This document shows positions 18,846 through 27,215 of a DNA stretch of 64,000 nucleotides, in pieces. The stretch comes from Halobacillus amylolyticus (GTDB lineage: Bacteria > Bacillota > Bacilli > Bacillales > Halobacillaceae). The position numbers were made by a program, and so were the translations under genes. The DNA is taken from assembly GCF_022921115.1 (NCBI RefSeq), contig NZ_CP095075.1, forward strand, positions 3,484,001-3,548,000, in the 5' to 3' direction. Numbering within the stretch: the first letter of the stretch is position 1; the number at the start of each line of letters is the position of its first letter. The notes beneath the pieces were generated by a model. The model did not search any database. It had not been told where the DNA came from and saw nothing but the letters and a program-made list of their open reading frames with translations.

Positions 18846-19790
18846 CTAATTAACTGTTCCATTGTGGTTGAATGGAGGCGCATCAAACGCTTCAACTTCT
18901 TTCCTATCAGGCATTCCTGCTTGTGCACCAAATTTTGTAACAGCAAGGGCAGAGACTTTACTCGCAAAGCTTACCGCTTCAGAAAGCTCCTTCCCCAGAC
19001 CGATAGCATAGCTAAGACCGGCATTAAAGGCATCGCCTGCCCCTGTGGTGTCCACAACAGGAACTTGATGAGCAGGGGTGGTTTTTACTGCGGATTCCTG
19101 ACTTTTATACACAGCCCCTTCCGAGCCTAAGGTAGTAATCACATGGTCCACACCGGATTCCTGGACGATCTCCATCGCTTTTTGTAAATCAAATCTATCT
19201 TGGTCCATCTTTGAAAGGATGCCTAACTCAGATTGATTTGGTGTTATGTAATCGACGTTTTGTAATAATTTTTCAGGCAATGAACGCGCAGGAGCGGGGT
19301 TTAAAATGACAGTTTTGCCGTGCTTTTTTGCAATCTTAGCCGCTGTTGTTACCGTAGCAAGTGGGATTTCTAGCTGAAGGAGAACCAAATCTGCTTTTTC
19401 AATCAGTTCTTCATGCTCTTTTATATCGTCAGGCAGACAATCATCATTGGCGCCTGGAACCACAACGATCCGATTATCTCCTTCAGCTAACAGAATAGAG
19501 GCAATTCCTGTTGGGTTATTATCGACTTCTTTTACCTTCCCGGTTTCTACTCCGCTATCTTTAAGGGAACGTAAAAGACTCGTGCCAAAGGGGTCGTCCC
19601 CTATTGTGCCAAGCAAGGTTGTCTGAGCACCAAGCTTTGCTAAAGCTACGGCTTGATTTGCTCCTTTGCCGCCGGGAATAAAACTTGAGTGGTTGCCCAT
19701 GATCGTTTCGCCTTCTAAGGGAGCGCGATCTGCTTCAATTACAATATCCATATTTAAACTGCCGACAACTACAATATTTGGCTCTTTCAC
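18846..19790 (-). CDS. rbsK: Ribokinase
   Basis: 314 residues from GTG 19790, chosen because AGGAGG lies 7 bases before it and the family N-terminus begins at VVVGSLNMDIV; the frame runs open upstream to 19853 without a better start. PfkB-family signatures: GGKGANQAVALAKLG near residue 40 and DTTGAGDAFNAGLSYA near residue 252 with the catalytic Asp. Phosphorylates ribose to ribose-5-phosphate. First gene of a two-gene nucleoside-salvage operon; no ribose transporter is next to it. Confidence 0.94.
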   Translation of the reverse strand: MKEPNIVVVGSLNMDIVIEADRAPLEGETIMGNHSSFIPGGKGANQAVALAKLGAQTTLLGTIGDDPFGTSLLRSLKDSGVETGKVKEVDNNPTGIASILLAEGDNRIVVVPGANDDCLPDDIKEHEELIEKADLVLLQLEIPLATVTTAAKIAKKHGKTVILNPAPARSLPEKLLQNVDYITPNQSELGILSKMDQDRFDLQKAMEIVQESGVDHVITTLGSEGAVYKSQESAVKTTPAHQVPVVDTTGAGDAFNAGLSYAIGLGKELSEAVSFASKVSALAVTKFGAQAGMPDRKEVEAFDAPPFNHNGTVN

Positions 19791-19824
19791 GGGTTGTCCT
19801 CCTTTATAAACCGTTCTTAATTTT

Positions 19825-19853
19825 ATACTATCTCTAACGGTTATTGGTTTCAA
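19825..19853 (-). promoter_or_regulatory. Predicted promoter of the rbsK operon
   Basis: On the minus strand: TTGAAA, 17-base spacer, TAGTAT, 35 bases before the GTG start. Confidence 0.5.
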
Positions 19854-19911
19854 TTCTCCAGAAAGTACACCACCATTCTGGGAAACTGTATAGGAAAGAA
19901 AAATCCTATGT

Positions 19912-19943
19912 AAAAAGGTTACGACTTAAGTGGTAACCTTTTT
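19912..19943. terminator. Symmetric terminator-like hairpin upstream of rbsK
   Basis: AAAAAGGTTAC / GTAACCTTTTT with a 10-base loop and T/A tails on both sides. It lies before the rbsK promoter with no gene ending into it in the window, so it may end an antisense or unannotated transcript. Confidence 0.6.
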
Positions 19944-20178
19944 ATAGACTACATGAACCATTGTCGTTAGTCAAATGAGATTTAAATGGAATTCTAGGGA
20001 ACGTACTAGACATAAAGGAACAACATTGAGGAGGGCCTTTCTTCATAAGGTGCTTGTTGTTTTCTATTCTTCTGAGTTAAGACAGCATTTTTCTCTATTC
20101 TTTAACAATGGACGATGTTGATTATCTCTTCAGCCAGTCCTAAATTTAAAATGGGGTATTTTGGGGTTAATAGTCTGA
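19944..20178. other. Non-coding stretch between rbsK and the M20 gene
   Basis: Together with flanking hairpins this leaves about 390 bases without a gene. I see no supportable frame, RNA or repeat here. Confidence 0.5.
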
Positions 20179-20218
20179 TAAAAAGAACCGGTTACTCAGC
20201 TAAGCAGTAACCGGTTCT
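20179..20218 (-). terminator. Terminator of the YfcC/M20 operon
   Basis: Perfect 13-bp stem AGAACCGGTTACT / AGTAACCGGTTCT with a 9-base loop, followed on the minus strand by TTTTTATC. Strong. Confidence 0.92.
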
Positions 20219-20242
20219 AGCATAATATTTAAGTTTTCAGCA

Positions 20243-21367
20243 TTATAGAGAACATATTAATTTGCACAGTAAAGCAGCCCTCTCAGGAATTTGATTTTTT
20301 AAGATATGTTCATTCCTAGCATGAATACCTGTACCAGCTGCCCCAAGACCATCTAGTGTTGGAACCCCCATATTAGCAGTAAAGTTACCGTCGCTGCCTC
20401 CTCCAACAGAAGCCTCCTCTAATTCCATATCTAATTCTTTTGCAACCTTTTCTGCATGTTCAAACATTTTTTCAGTAGTCTCATCCCGATGCATGGGAGG
20501 CCGCATAATGCCCCCTTGAACTTCTAATGTAGCCCCTTCTGCTTGTGGTGTTAATTCCTCCATAATATGTTCGATTCTCTTTTGTTCCTCTGTTGTCTCC
20601 ATACGAAAATCGACGCCAATGGATGCGGAATCCGCCACAACGTTCAAGGGGCCGCCTCCTTCTACAACCCCTACATTTACAGTTGTTCCTTTTTCATAAT
20701 CTGTTAAAGACTCTAAATAAATAATTTGCTCAGCTGCTTCTTTAATTGCACTAATTCCATCTTCATGATGGTTACCAGAATGTGCAGCTTTTCCAACTAT
20801 ATTAATGTGGTAACGGGCAGATCCTTTTCTCTCTGTCTTCAATGCGCCTGTTCCTGCAACTGGAGGCTCGGTCACTAAAGCATATGAGCTAGTTTTTGCT
20901 TCATTGTTAATAAGTTTTTTAGAGGAGGGGCTGCCTACCTCTTCATCACTTGTACAAAGGAATACAATTTTTTTATCTAATTGAATGGTTAAATCCTTAC
21001 AAGCCTTTAATGCCCAGATTGCCTGTACGAGTCCGCCTTTCATATCAAGAATTCCTGGTCCATAAATCCGATTTTCGCCTTCTTTATAAGTTAACTCGTC
21101 TTTATCCCAAACTGTATCAAAATGGGATAAAATTAAAAGCTTTTCTTCTCCGTCTCCATATTCAAATCGAAGATGGTTTCCATATTTCTGTTCAGTAATT
21201 TCTGCTGCACGGTAACTAAAATATTTTTCAAATAACGTCTGGATTCTTTGGCCACACTCATCGACCAGTTGCTTATCATTAGTTGGGGAAGCACTCTCTA
21301 CAATATATTTAATATCTTCAAGGATTAGCTCCTGATTTTCCGTCATATAGGCTTTTATTTCGTCCAT
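20243..21367 (-). CDS. M20 family metallopeptidase (carboxypeptidase G2 / ArgE-DapE branch)
   Basis: 374 residues. Zinc-ligand motifs: LILSHFDTVWDK (first His), GPGILDMKGG (bridging Asp), CTSDEEVGSPSS (catalytic Glu pair), and the C-terminal GIHARNEH; GGGSDGNFTA is also typical. Likely removes a C-terminal glutamate or similar residue from a peptide-like substrate in the cytoplasm. It follows the second YfcC gene by 18 bases in one operon, so the permease and hydrolase probably act on one substrate. It is of a different M20 branch from the copy at 3.4 kb. Confidence 0.9.
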   Translation of the reverse strand: MDEIKAYMTENQELILEDIKYIVESASPTNDKQLVDECGQRIQTLFEKYFSYRAAEITEQKYGNHLRFEYGDGEEKLLILSHFDTVWDKDELTYKEGENRIYGPGILDMKGGLVQAIWALKACKDLTIQLDKKIVFLCTSDEEVGSPSSKKLINNEAKTSSYALVTEPPVAGTGALKTERKGSARYHINIVGKAAHSGNHHEDGISAIKEAAEQIIYLESLTDYEKGTTVNVGVVEGGGPLNVVADSASIGVDFRMETTEEQKRIEHIMEELTPQAEGATLEVQGGIMRPPMHRDETTEKMFEHAEKVAKELDMELEEASVGGGSDGNFTANMGVPTLDGLGAAGTGIHARNEHILKNQIPERAALLCKLICSL

Positions 21368-21385
21368 AATAAATCCCCTTCGTAA

Positions 21386-22825
21386 TTAAAATGGTCCATA
21401 ATTAATAAATACAGCGATACTGACAAAAACGGCTCCTATTACTGCCCATATAAGAACTAATGGCCAAACAAATCTAAACCACTTCATCCAAGATACCCCT
21501 CCAATGGCCAAAACCGCCATTAAAATACCTGAGGTTGGGGTAATAATGTTGGTAATCCCGTCACCGAGCTTAAAAGCAAGTACCCCTGTTTGCCTTGTTA
21601 TATCCAGCATATCAACTAAAGGAACAATAAATGGCATCACAATAACTGCCTGTCCGCTTCCCGAAGTAACCAATAAGTTAAAGAGCAGGTTGAATACGTA
21701 TAAAGCTTGAGCACCCAGTACTGTCGGCAAAGTTTCCAAAGGCTCAAAAGCGTAATTAACAATAGTATCTAAAATATAGCCGTCTTCAAGTAAGAGGACA
21801 ACTGCTCTAGCCATACCGATGACTAGCGCCCCGTAAACAAGACCTCTGGCACCATTCATAAACACTGAAACTAATTTATTAGGGGTAATCTTAGCAATAA
21901 TGGCAACTGCAATGGCCATCATTAGGAAGATCGCAGATAGTTCATTTATAGACCATCCCATATTGTAGACACCAAAGAGAAATACACCGAGGAAAACAAA
22001 GAAAGTTAGAATAATGATTTTGTGAAGAGTCGTAAACGGTCCAAAGTCTTCCTCTTCATTCTCACTTAGTGCTGCAGTGAAAGGTGTAACTCCCATTTTA
22101 CTGCTTGATGGGTCATTACTAATTCTTTTAACGTAAAGACAGATATAGGCGATGGTAACCACGAGGAGCACAACGAATGCTGCACCTCTTAGTACTGCCC
22201 CAGAAAAGAGTGGAAGTTCCGCTATTCTTTGTGCTATACCTGTAATAACAGGATCAAACGTACCTGTCGCAACCCCAACATACTGCCCTAAATAGACCAT
22301 TGCCACTCCAGTTATGGCATCGAGCTTCAGGGCTCTGGCAAGAATAATGCCGATCGGAATGAAAGCGATCACGGCGTTACCACTTACTCCCGCAGTATCA
22401 AGAATCGCAAAAAGTGCGATCACTGATATAATCAGTAGATACTTTTTTCCTTTTGTTTTTTCTATCAGAGCGTTAATCCCAGAGTTAACTGCCCCAGTAT
22501 ATTCAAATACAGCTACAGTTCCTCCGATAATAAGTACCATAAATATCAAATGCGCGGTATCTACCAATCCGTTTTGGATAGCTAAGAATATATCCATGAT
22601 GGAAGCAGGATTAGCTTCTGTGGCAGTGTAACTTCCTGGGATCACCTGGGTAATATCATCATCTGTTGTCTCTCTTTCAAAAGATCCTGCCGGAATAATA
22701 TACGTAAAAATAGCCGCTAGTAATAGTAAACCAAATAATATAACAAATGCGTCTGGCATAGCTAAACGTTGTTTCCATGACCTTTTATTCGCTGAATTTC
22801 CGCTCTTTGCCACCTTGATTTTCAT
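21386..22825 (-). CDS. YfcC family permease (second copy)
   Basis: 479 residues, about twelve hydrophobic segments, same family as the gene at 4.8 kb: shared AMPDAFVILFGLLLLAAIFTYIIPAGSFERE opening (written in parts by family logic) and the C-terminal LLVTSGSGQAVIVMPF and LGDGITNIITPTSG motifs. First gene of the YfcC-M20 operon. Start is uncertain: ATG 22825 directly abuts its AAGGAG, while GTG 22813 has that site 12 bases upstream. Likely secondary uptake of a peptide- or amino-acid-like compound. Confidence 0.87.
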   Translation of the reverse strand: MKIKVAKSGNSANKRSWKQRLAMPDAFVILFGLLLLAAIFTYIIPAGSFERETTDDDITQVIPGSYTATEANPASIMDIFLAIQNGLVDTAHLIFMVLIIGGTVAVFEYTGAVNSGINALIEKTKGKKYLLIISVIALFAILDTAGVSGNAVIAFIPIGIILARALKLDAITGVAMVYLGQYVGVATGTFDPVITGIAQRIAELPLFSGAVLRGAAFVVLLVVTIAYICLYVKRISNDPSSSKMGVTPFTAALSENEEEDFGPFTTLHKIIILTFFVFLGVFLFGVYNMGWSINELSAIFLMMAIAVAIIAKITPNKLVSVFMNGARGLVYGALVIGMARAVVLLLEDGYILDTIVNYAFEPLETLPTVLGAQALYVFNLLFNLLVTSGSGQAVIVMPFIVPLVDMLDITRQTGVLAFKLGDGITNIITPTSGILMAVLAIGGVSWMKWFRFVWPLVLIWAVIGAVFVSIAVFINYGPF

Positions 22826-23164
22826 CTCCTTAATTATAGACTAATAGTTTTGTATAGTTACATACTTATCTAGAAATAGGTGTATTCCTGCTCTCGTAAA
22901 ACTCTCCCTGTCAGCAAAATAGGATTTCCTAACTAGATAGTATGGAGCGTTTGATTATCATATGGTTTGACCCCACGACCCTAGAACAATTTTTTGTGTT
23001 ACTCGTATTCAGTTTTGAGCAAAAAGTACAAGAATCTAATGAAAAGTGTTGTTTATCTTTTGTCAGGATCTATGTAGCCGTTTACTATATGTAATTGAAG
23101 ATATTATTTGGAATGTTAGTAACGTAAAATAGTTTTGAGGTCAATTGATTAGATAGGAGAAGTT
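22826..23164. other. Divergent intergenic region
   Basis: About 340 AT-rich bases between divergent genes. It contains GTATAGTTACATAC at 22852-22865, resembling the palindrome upstream of the first YfcC gene, and TAGGAGAAG just before the glycosyltransferase start. No gene or strong promoter is evident to me. Confidence 0.4.
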
Positions 23165-25426
23165 ATGAAATTTAGAGACAGATGGAGCAAATTCTTAATT
23201 ATATTAACGGTTATAGTGATGTGGATCTACTTAATCTGGCGAGTCACGGACACGCTCCCAGCAAGTTACGCACTTATTGCCGGTATCATACTCTTGTTGG
23301 TAGAGGGCATACATATCTTTCAAGGCACCCTTTTTTACTTGCTTTTATATCGCCCCTCCCGTTATCTGCCACCTGATCTTCCAGACGAAATCCCCCGGGT
23401 TGATCTGTTGATTGCAACATATAATGAATCAACAGCGCTGCTGCAGCGAACTGTCCTTGCTTGTAAGAACTTGGACTATCCAGGCGATAAATTTACTGTT
23501 TGGTTATGTGATGATGGCCGTCGTCCAGAGGTTCTGGAATTGTCTGGAAAATTAGGAGTCTATTATCTTGATCGCCCAGATAATAGTCATGCTAAGGCAG
23601 GCAATCTAAACAACGCGCTTGCTCATACATCTGGTGAGTTTATTGTTACATTGGATGCTGATATGTTGCCAAAACCACAGTTTTTGAAGCGGACGATTGG
23701 CTTTTTCAATGAAAACAATGTTGCTTTCGTCCAAACACCCCAATCCTTTTATAATGAAGATGTCTTCCAGTTTAATAGCTTTCAAAGCCGTAATATTCCT
23801 AATGAACAGGATATGTTTATGCAAAAAATTCAATCCGGCAGAGATAGATTCAATGCTGCTATCTACGTAGGGAGCAATACTATTTTTCGAAGGAAGGCAT
23901 TAGAGGCTGTTGGGGGATTTGCGACGGGAACCATCACTGAAGATATGGCTACTGGAATGCTCATTCAGGCAAAGGGATACCGGACGATTGCTTATAGTGA
24001 AGTGCTAGCGCAAGGGTTGGCGACTGAATCGCTTAATGATTTATTATCTCAACGTATTCGATGGGCGAGAGGCACGATTCAAACGATGCGCAAATGGAAC
24101 CCTTTAACGATGGATGGGTTAACTATCATGCAAAGGCTGTTATATGTAAGTGCATTAATGTACTGGTACTTCGGTGTTTTGAAGTTGGTGTTTCTTATTG
24201 CTCCAATTGCTTATTTGTTGTCGGGTACACCTTTAATAAGTGCTTCTATAAGTGGTATTTTAATTTTCTGGCTGCCTTATTTTGCCCTGACAAGTCTGCT
24301 TATTAAATATGGAACCGGAAAGCGAAATTCTTTTCTATGGAGTAATATTTATGAAATTTGCTTTACACCGGTATTAGCTTGGGCAGTCTTGGTTGAAACT
24401 CTCACTAAAAAGTCTATTGGATTTCAGGTTACTCCAAAGGGTGTGCAAACGAACAATACATCGTTGAATACAAAGTTTTTGTTTCCAATATTTATATTAA
24501 TCCTTCTATCTCTTGTGGCGATGATTAAGGGCTTTTGGATGCTGAACCAAGCTAGTCAAATAAGTGCTGTGCTGATCAATTTATTTTGGGTGATCTTTAA
24601 TCTTTTCATGCTTTTAGGTTCAGTTATGATCGGTTATGAACGCCCTCATCATAGGAATGCTCAACGTTTCTCGAGGAACGATTCTATACAAATAAATGGC
24701 GATACTAAAAAAATTCAAGCTCGTGCTTTAGATATTTCTGAAACGGGATGCTGTTTGGTGATTCAAAATCTGGAGCAGCTGAACGCAGAAGTAGAACTGA
24801 TTTACTATGGAAATAATGAACACCGATTAAAAGCAAACCTAGTCTATTACGATACCCATCCCGAAGGTTTTCAAGCAGGTTTTAATTTCTCAAAAATGCC
24901 TGTCGATAAATTGCAACAATGGATTCTTGAAGTATATGGGGGAGAAGTGAAAGAAGCTGATTTCAAATTTGAGAAAAACACCGGTTTACTTTCAATAATG
25001 AAACGCTATGTTGTTAGTTTTCGAAAACCGACTCGTAAAAGGGTTCGCGCAGTACCTAGATTAAAGGTGAATGTTCCGTGTTCCATAGTGGTGCTATCTT
25101 TAGAACAACAGTCATCCATGAGCGAAATTGCAACATCGATTGAACATGGGGTTGAAGTGAAAACAACTCAACCTTTTGAAACCAATGAGGGGGAAATTTT
25201 GGACTTTAGCTTAAATGGTTGTCAATTTGTAATTGGACATATGGGTAACGTTCAAACTGGTGAAACGATTATCATTTGTATTCCCCACCTAAATAATATT
25301 GCCGTAAAGGCATTGGTTGTACGTGTCGCCTCCAAAGATGAGAAGTTAACAGTAGGGGTGAAGTTTTTAGATGAAGAAACTGGACAAGTACTATATCGAC
25401 TGTTGAAAAATACCAAAGATGTATGA
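23165..25426 (+). CDS. Membrane glycosyltransferase family 2 (cellulose synthase-like) with two PilZ domains
   Basis: 753 residues. Two N-terminal membrane segments, then a GT2 domain with DDGRR at 116-120, DAD at 164-166, TED at 258-260 and QRIRW at 296-300: the full processive polysaccharide synthase set. More membrane segments follow (about 325-490). A first PilZ domain has RNAQR (497-501) and DISETG (523-528). A second, after a linker, has RKRVR/RAVPR (624-632) and DFSLNG (680-685). Both keep the RxxxR and D/NxSxxG c-di-GMP-binding motifs. It probably makes an exopolysaccharide under c-di-GMP control. No BcsB-like partner is nearby. Confidence 0.9.
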   Translation: MKFRDRWSKFLIILTVIVMWIYLIWRVTDTLPASYALIAGIILLLVEGIHIFQGTLFYLLLYRPSRYLPPDLPDEIPRVDLLIATYNESTALLQRTVLACKNLDYPGDKFTVWLCDDGRRPEVLELSGKLGVYYLDRPDNSHAKAGNLNNALAHTSGEFIVTLDADMLPKPQFLKRTIGFFNENNVAFVQTPQSFYNEDVFQFNSFQSRNIPNEQDMFMQKIQSGRDRFNAAIYVGSNTIFRRKALEAVGGFATGTITEDMATGMLIQAKGYRTIAYSEVLAQGLATESLNDLLSQRIRWARGTIQTMRKWNPLTMDGLTIMQRLLYVSALMYWYFGVLKLVFLIAPIAYLLSGTPLISASISGILIFWLPYFALTSLLIKYGTGKRNSFLWSNIYEICFTPVLAWAVLVETLTKKSIGFQVTPKGVQTNNTSLNTKFLFPIFILILLSLVAMIKGFWMLNQASQISAVLINLFWVIFNLFMLLGSVMIGYERPHHRNAQRFSRNDSIQINGDTKKIQARALDISETGCCLVIQNLEQLNAEVELIYYGNNEHRLKANLVYYDTHPEGFQAGFNFSKMPVDKLQQWILEVYGGEVKEADFKFEKNTGLLSIMKRYVVSFRKPTRKRVRAVPRLKVNVPCSIVVLSLEQQSSMSEIATSIEHGVEVKTTQPFETNEGEILDFSLNGCQFVIGHMGNVQTGETIIICIPHLNNIAVKALVVRVASKDEKLTVGVKFLDEETGQVLYRLLKNTKDV

Positions 25427-25490
25427 AAAGTTTACTTACGGATTTAAATTTCTCTGACTTTTAACTCTGTTTCACAGTGAATTTCGTTGC

Positions 25491-25529
25491 CTGCTTTCCA
25501 CTTCTTGAGTGGAAAGGAGGTATTTTTTT
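25491..25529 (+). terminator. Terminator after glycosyltransferase gene
   Basis: CTTTCCACT / AGTGGAAAG stem, then GAGGTATTTTTTT. The T-run is seven long. The rest of 25427-25719 holds nothing else convincing. Confidence 0.75.
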
Positions 25530-25719
25530 ATCCAGTTTTGGTAGGGCAGCCTTATTAGTCTTTGTCTTTTTAGGTATCCCATTCAATTTTGTTGATGCCG
25601 AAGTATATGTATAAGGAAAGTTTTAAATAAGTAGGTCAAAGAATCGGGTTAAAGGAGAAGAAAAGGGACAAAATAATGAGGGAAATAGTACATCTAAATA
25701 CTGAGAGAAGGGGATCAAT

Positions 25720-26115
25720 ATGAAATATATCCAAGCATTGCTAATAAAATTTGTAATGATGACAGCTGTATTATGGTTCTTTTTAGGAGTATTTTTTGGG
25801 ATTTCCTTAATGGATATTTTAATCACAAGCATTGCATTAACCGTTGTTTCGTTTGCTATTGGCGATCTGTTGATTTTACCAAACATAGGGAATACGACAG
25901 CGACGGTGGCTGATATGGGTCTTGCCTTTGTTGGTGTCTGGATTTTAGGTTCCTTTCTATTTGAAACACCTGTGTCTTTAGGGACGATTTCATTCTTCTT
26001 GGCAGTAGCTATTACGATTGGAGAGTTCTTTTTCCATGGCTATATGAAAAAGTTGATTTTACATGGTTTATCCTCAGAAGATAAAGCAAGCACGGACTTG
26101 TTTGCCGAAAAATAA
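25720..26115 (+). CDS. YndM family protein (DUF2512)
   Basis: 131 residues, four hydrophobic segments. The pattern LLIKFVMMTAVLW..., FAIGDLLILPNIGNTTATVADMGLAF fits the YndM/DUF2512 membrane family of Bacillaceae. Function unknown. GAAGGGGAT lies before the ATG. Single-gene unit ended by a strong hairpin. Confidence 0.88.
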   Translation: MKYIQALLIKFVMMTAVLWFFLGVFFGISLMDILITSIALTVVSFAIGDLLILPNIGNTTATVADMGLAFVGVWILGSFLFETPVSLGTISFFLAVAITIGEFFFHGYMKKLILHGLSSEDKASTDLFAEK

Positions 26116-26148
26116 ACACCGCTCTGAAGAATGACGACTTCTTATGAC

Positions 26149-26182
26149 AACACCATGATGTTTTAAATCGTGGTGTTTTTTA
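26149..26182 (+). terminator. Terminator after yndM-like gene
   Basis: AACACCATGAT / ATCGTGGTGTT stem (one mismatch pair) followed by TTTTT. Confidence 0.85.
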
Positions 26183-26245
26183 ATGGGCTTTTCTAATTCA
26201 TTCTCAACTTATATATAAAAGTATTTTACGCTTCGTACATCACTT

Positions 26246-26643
26246 TTGAAATCTAGAATGGAGTTTCAGGAGCTGGGTCATTATGAATCTGTTTTCGGTC
26301 CTTGTGTTACAATAGGAGGAAAAAAAGAGAGTGATAACATAATCACTTCTCGGACTTCTCGAGACTTTGTTTTAACACAGTTGAAAGATATTATCCAAAA
26401 TGTCATAGACGGTGAGCAGGTCAGTGTTTATTTATTTGGTTCGTGGGCGAGAGAAGAAGAAAAACAAAGTTCAGATATAGATATTGCATTGGAAGCCATC
26501 CACCCAATATCTGCACTTAAATGGTTGGATTTACAGGAACAGGTGGCAGAGTCCCGATTCCTTACAAAGTGGAAATTGTTAACCTTGCCGATGCAAGCAC
26601 TGAGCTTACCGAAAATGTAAAAAAGAGGGAATTCTATGGATAG
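26246..26643 (+). pseudogene. MNT-type nucleotidyltransferase (HepT-MntA antitoxin style), frameshifted
   Basis: The frame holds the minimal nucleotidyltransferase motif GSWAREEEKQSSDIDIAL, which in MntA/HI0073-type proteins AMPylates the partner HEPN protein. At about 26557 the family-like C-terminus moves to the +1 frame: reading on there gives IPYKVEIVNLADASTELTENV and a stop at 26641-26643. One missing base explains this. The uncorrected frame ends at 26620. The start is unclear, since no good ribosome binding site precedes 26246 or 26261. It overlaps the HEPN gene by 8 bases, the usual operon layout of these pairs. Confidence 0.75.
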
Positions 26644-27039
26644 GCTGCAACAACGATTAAGTTCAGCAGAGAAGGCTTTACATTCATTCCATCAACTTGT
26701 AACGATTGAATACCCGAATGAGGTAGAACGTGATGCTGCCATACAACGGTTTGAATTTACATTTGAAGCTTGTTGGAAAGCGGGGAAACAATCTTGTATG
26801 ATATAGAAGGGATAGATCTGGCCTCTCCTAAAAGTGTGTTTCGTAGCTGCCGAGAGAATAAGCTTCTAAGTGACGAAGAAACTATAGATGCGCTAACGAT
26901 GGCAAATGATCGTAACCTCACTGTACGTACATATAATGAAGCAGTGGCTGAAAAGACTCATTCTAAATTGAAGCTTTATTATTCTATTTTGTCTCAATTA
27001 GTAGAAAGAATGCGGAATAGGCTAAGTAAGGGACAGTGA
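26636..27039 (+). pseudogene. HEPN / HI0074-type nucleotidyltransferase substrate-binding protein, frameshifted
   Basis: Reading from ATG 26636 (AGAGGGA upstream) gives MDRLQQRLSSAEKALHSF...FEACWKAGKQ and then a premature stop at about 26804. The rest of the family (LYDIEGIDLASPKSVFRSC...) continues in the next frame to 27039, so one base is missing near 26790. The usual HEPN R-x4-H motif, written RNLTxH in this branch, reads RNLTVR here: the catalytic His is replaced by Arg. Frameshift plus lost His suggest a dead toxin partner. Confidence 0.75.
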
Positions 27040-27179
27040 GAAAGGTTTGTGAATGCAGACTAATATTACACGGCATGAGAATATAGATCTCTGGAAGTGG
27101 TTAATTCTGGCTAAATAGTGAGGCCGCTCTGCCCGAGGGGAAAGAAACAATTTGTCGATCTACCATCTTTGAGATAAAA

Positions 27180-27193
27180 TGAAAGTGATTTCA
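27180..27193. promoter_or_regulatory. cre-like palindrome upstream of manR
   Basis: TGAAAGTGATTTCA matches the cre consensus at 12 of 14 positions and is flanked by A and T to give ATGAAA/TTTCAT arms. It sits 23 bases before the manR start, so repression by CcpA is plausible. Confidence 0.45.
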
Positions 27194-27215
27194 TAGTAGG
27201 TGGAAGGTGTATGGA

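Noticed and set aside
25521..25620. Hydrophobic small frame (GRAALLVFVFLGIPFNFVDAEVYV) behind an AAAGGAGG
   Set aside because: No ATG, GTG or TTG start in frame, and the apparent ribosome binding site is part of the terminator hairpin.
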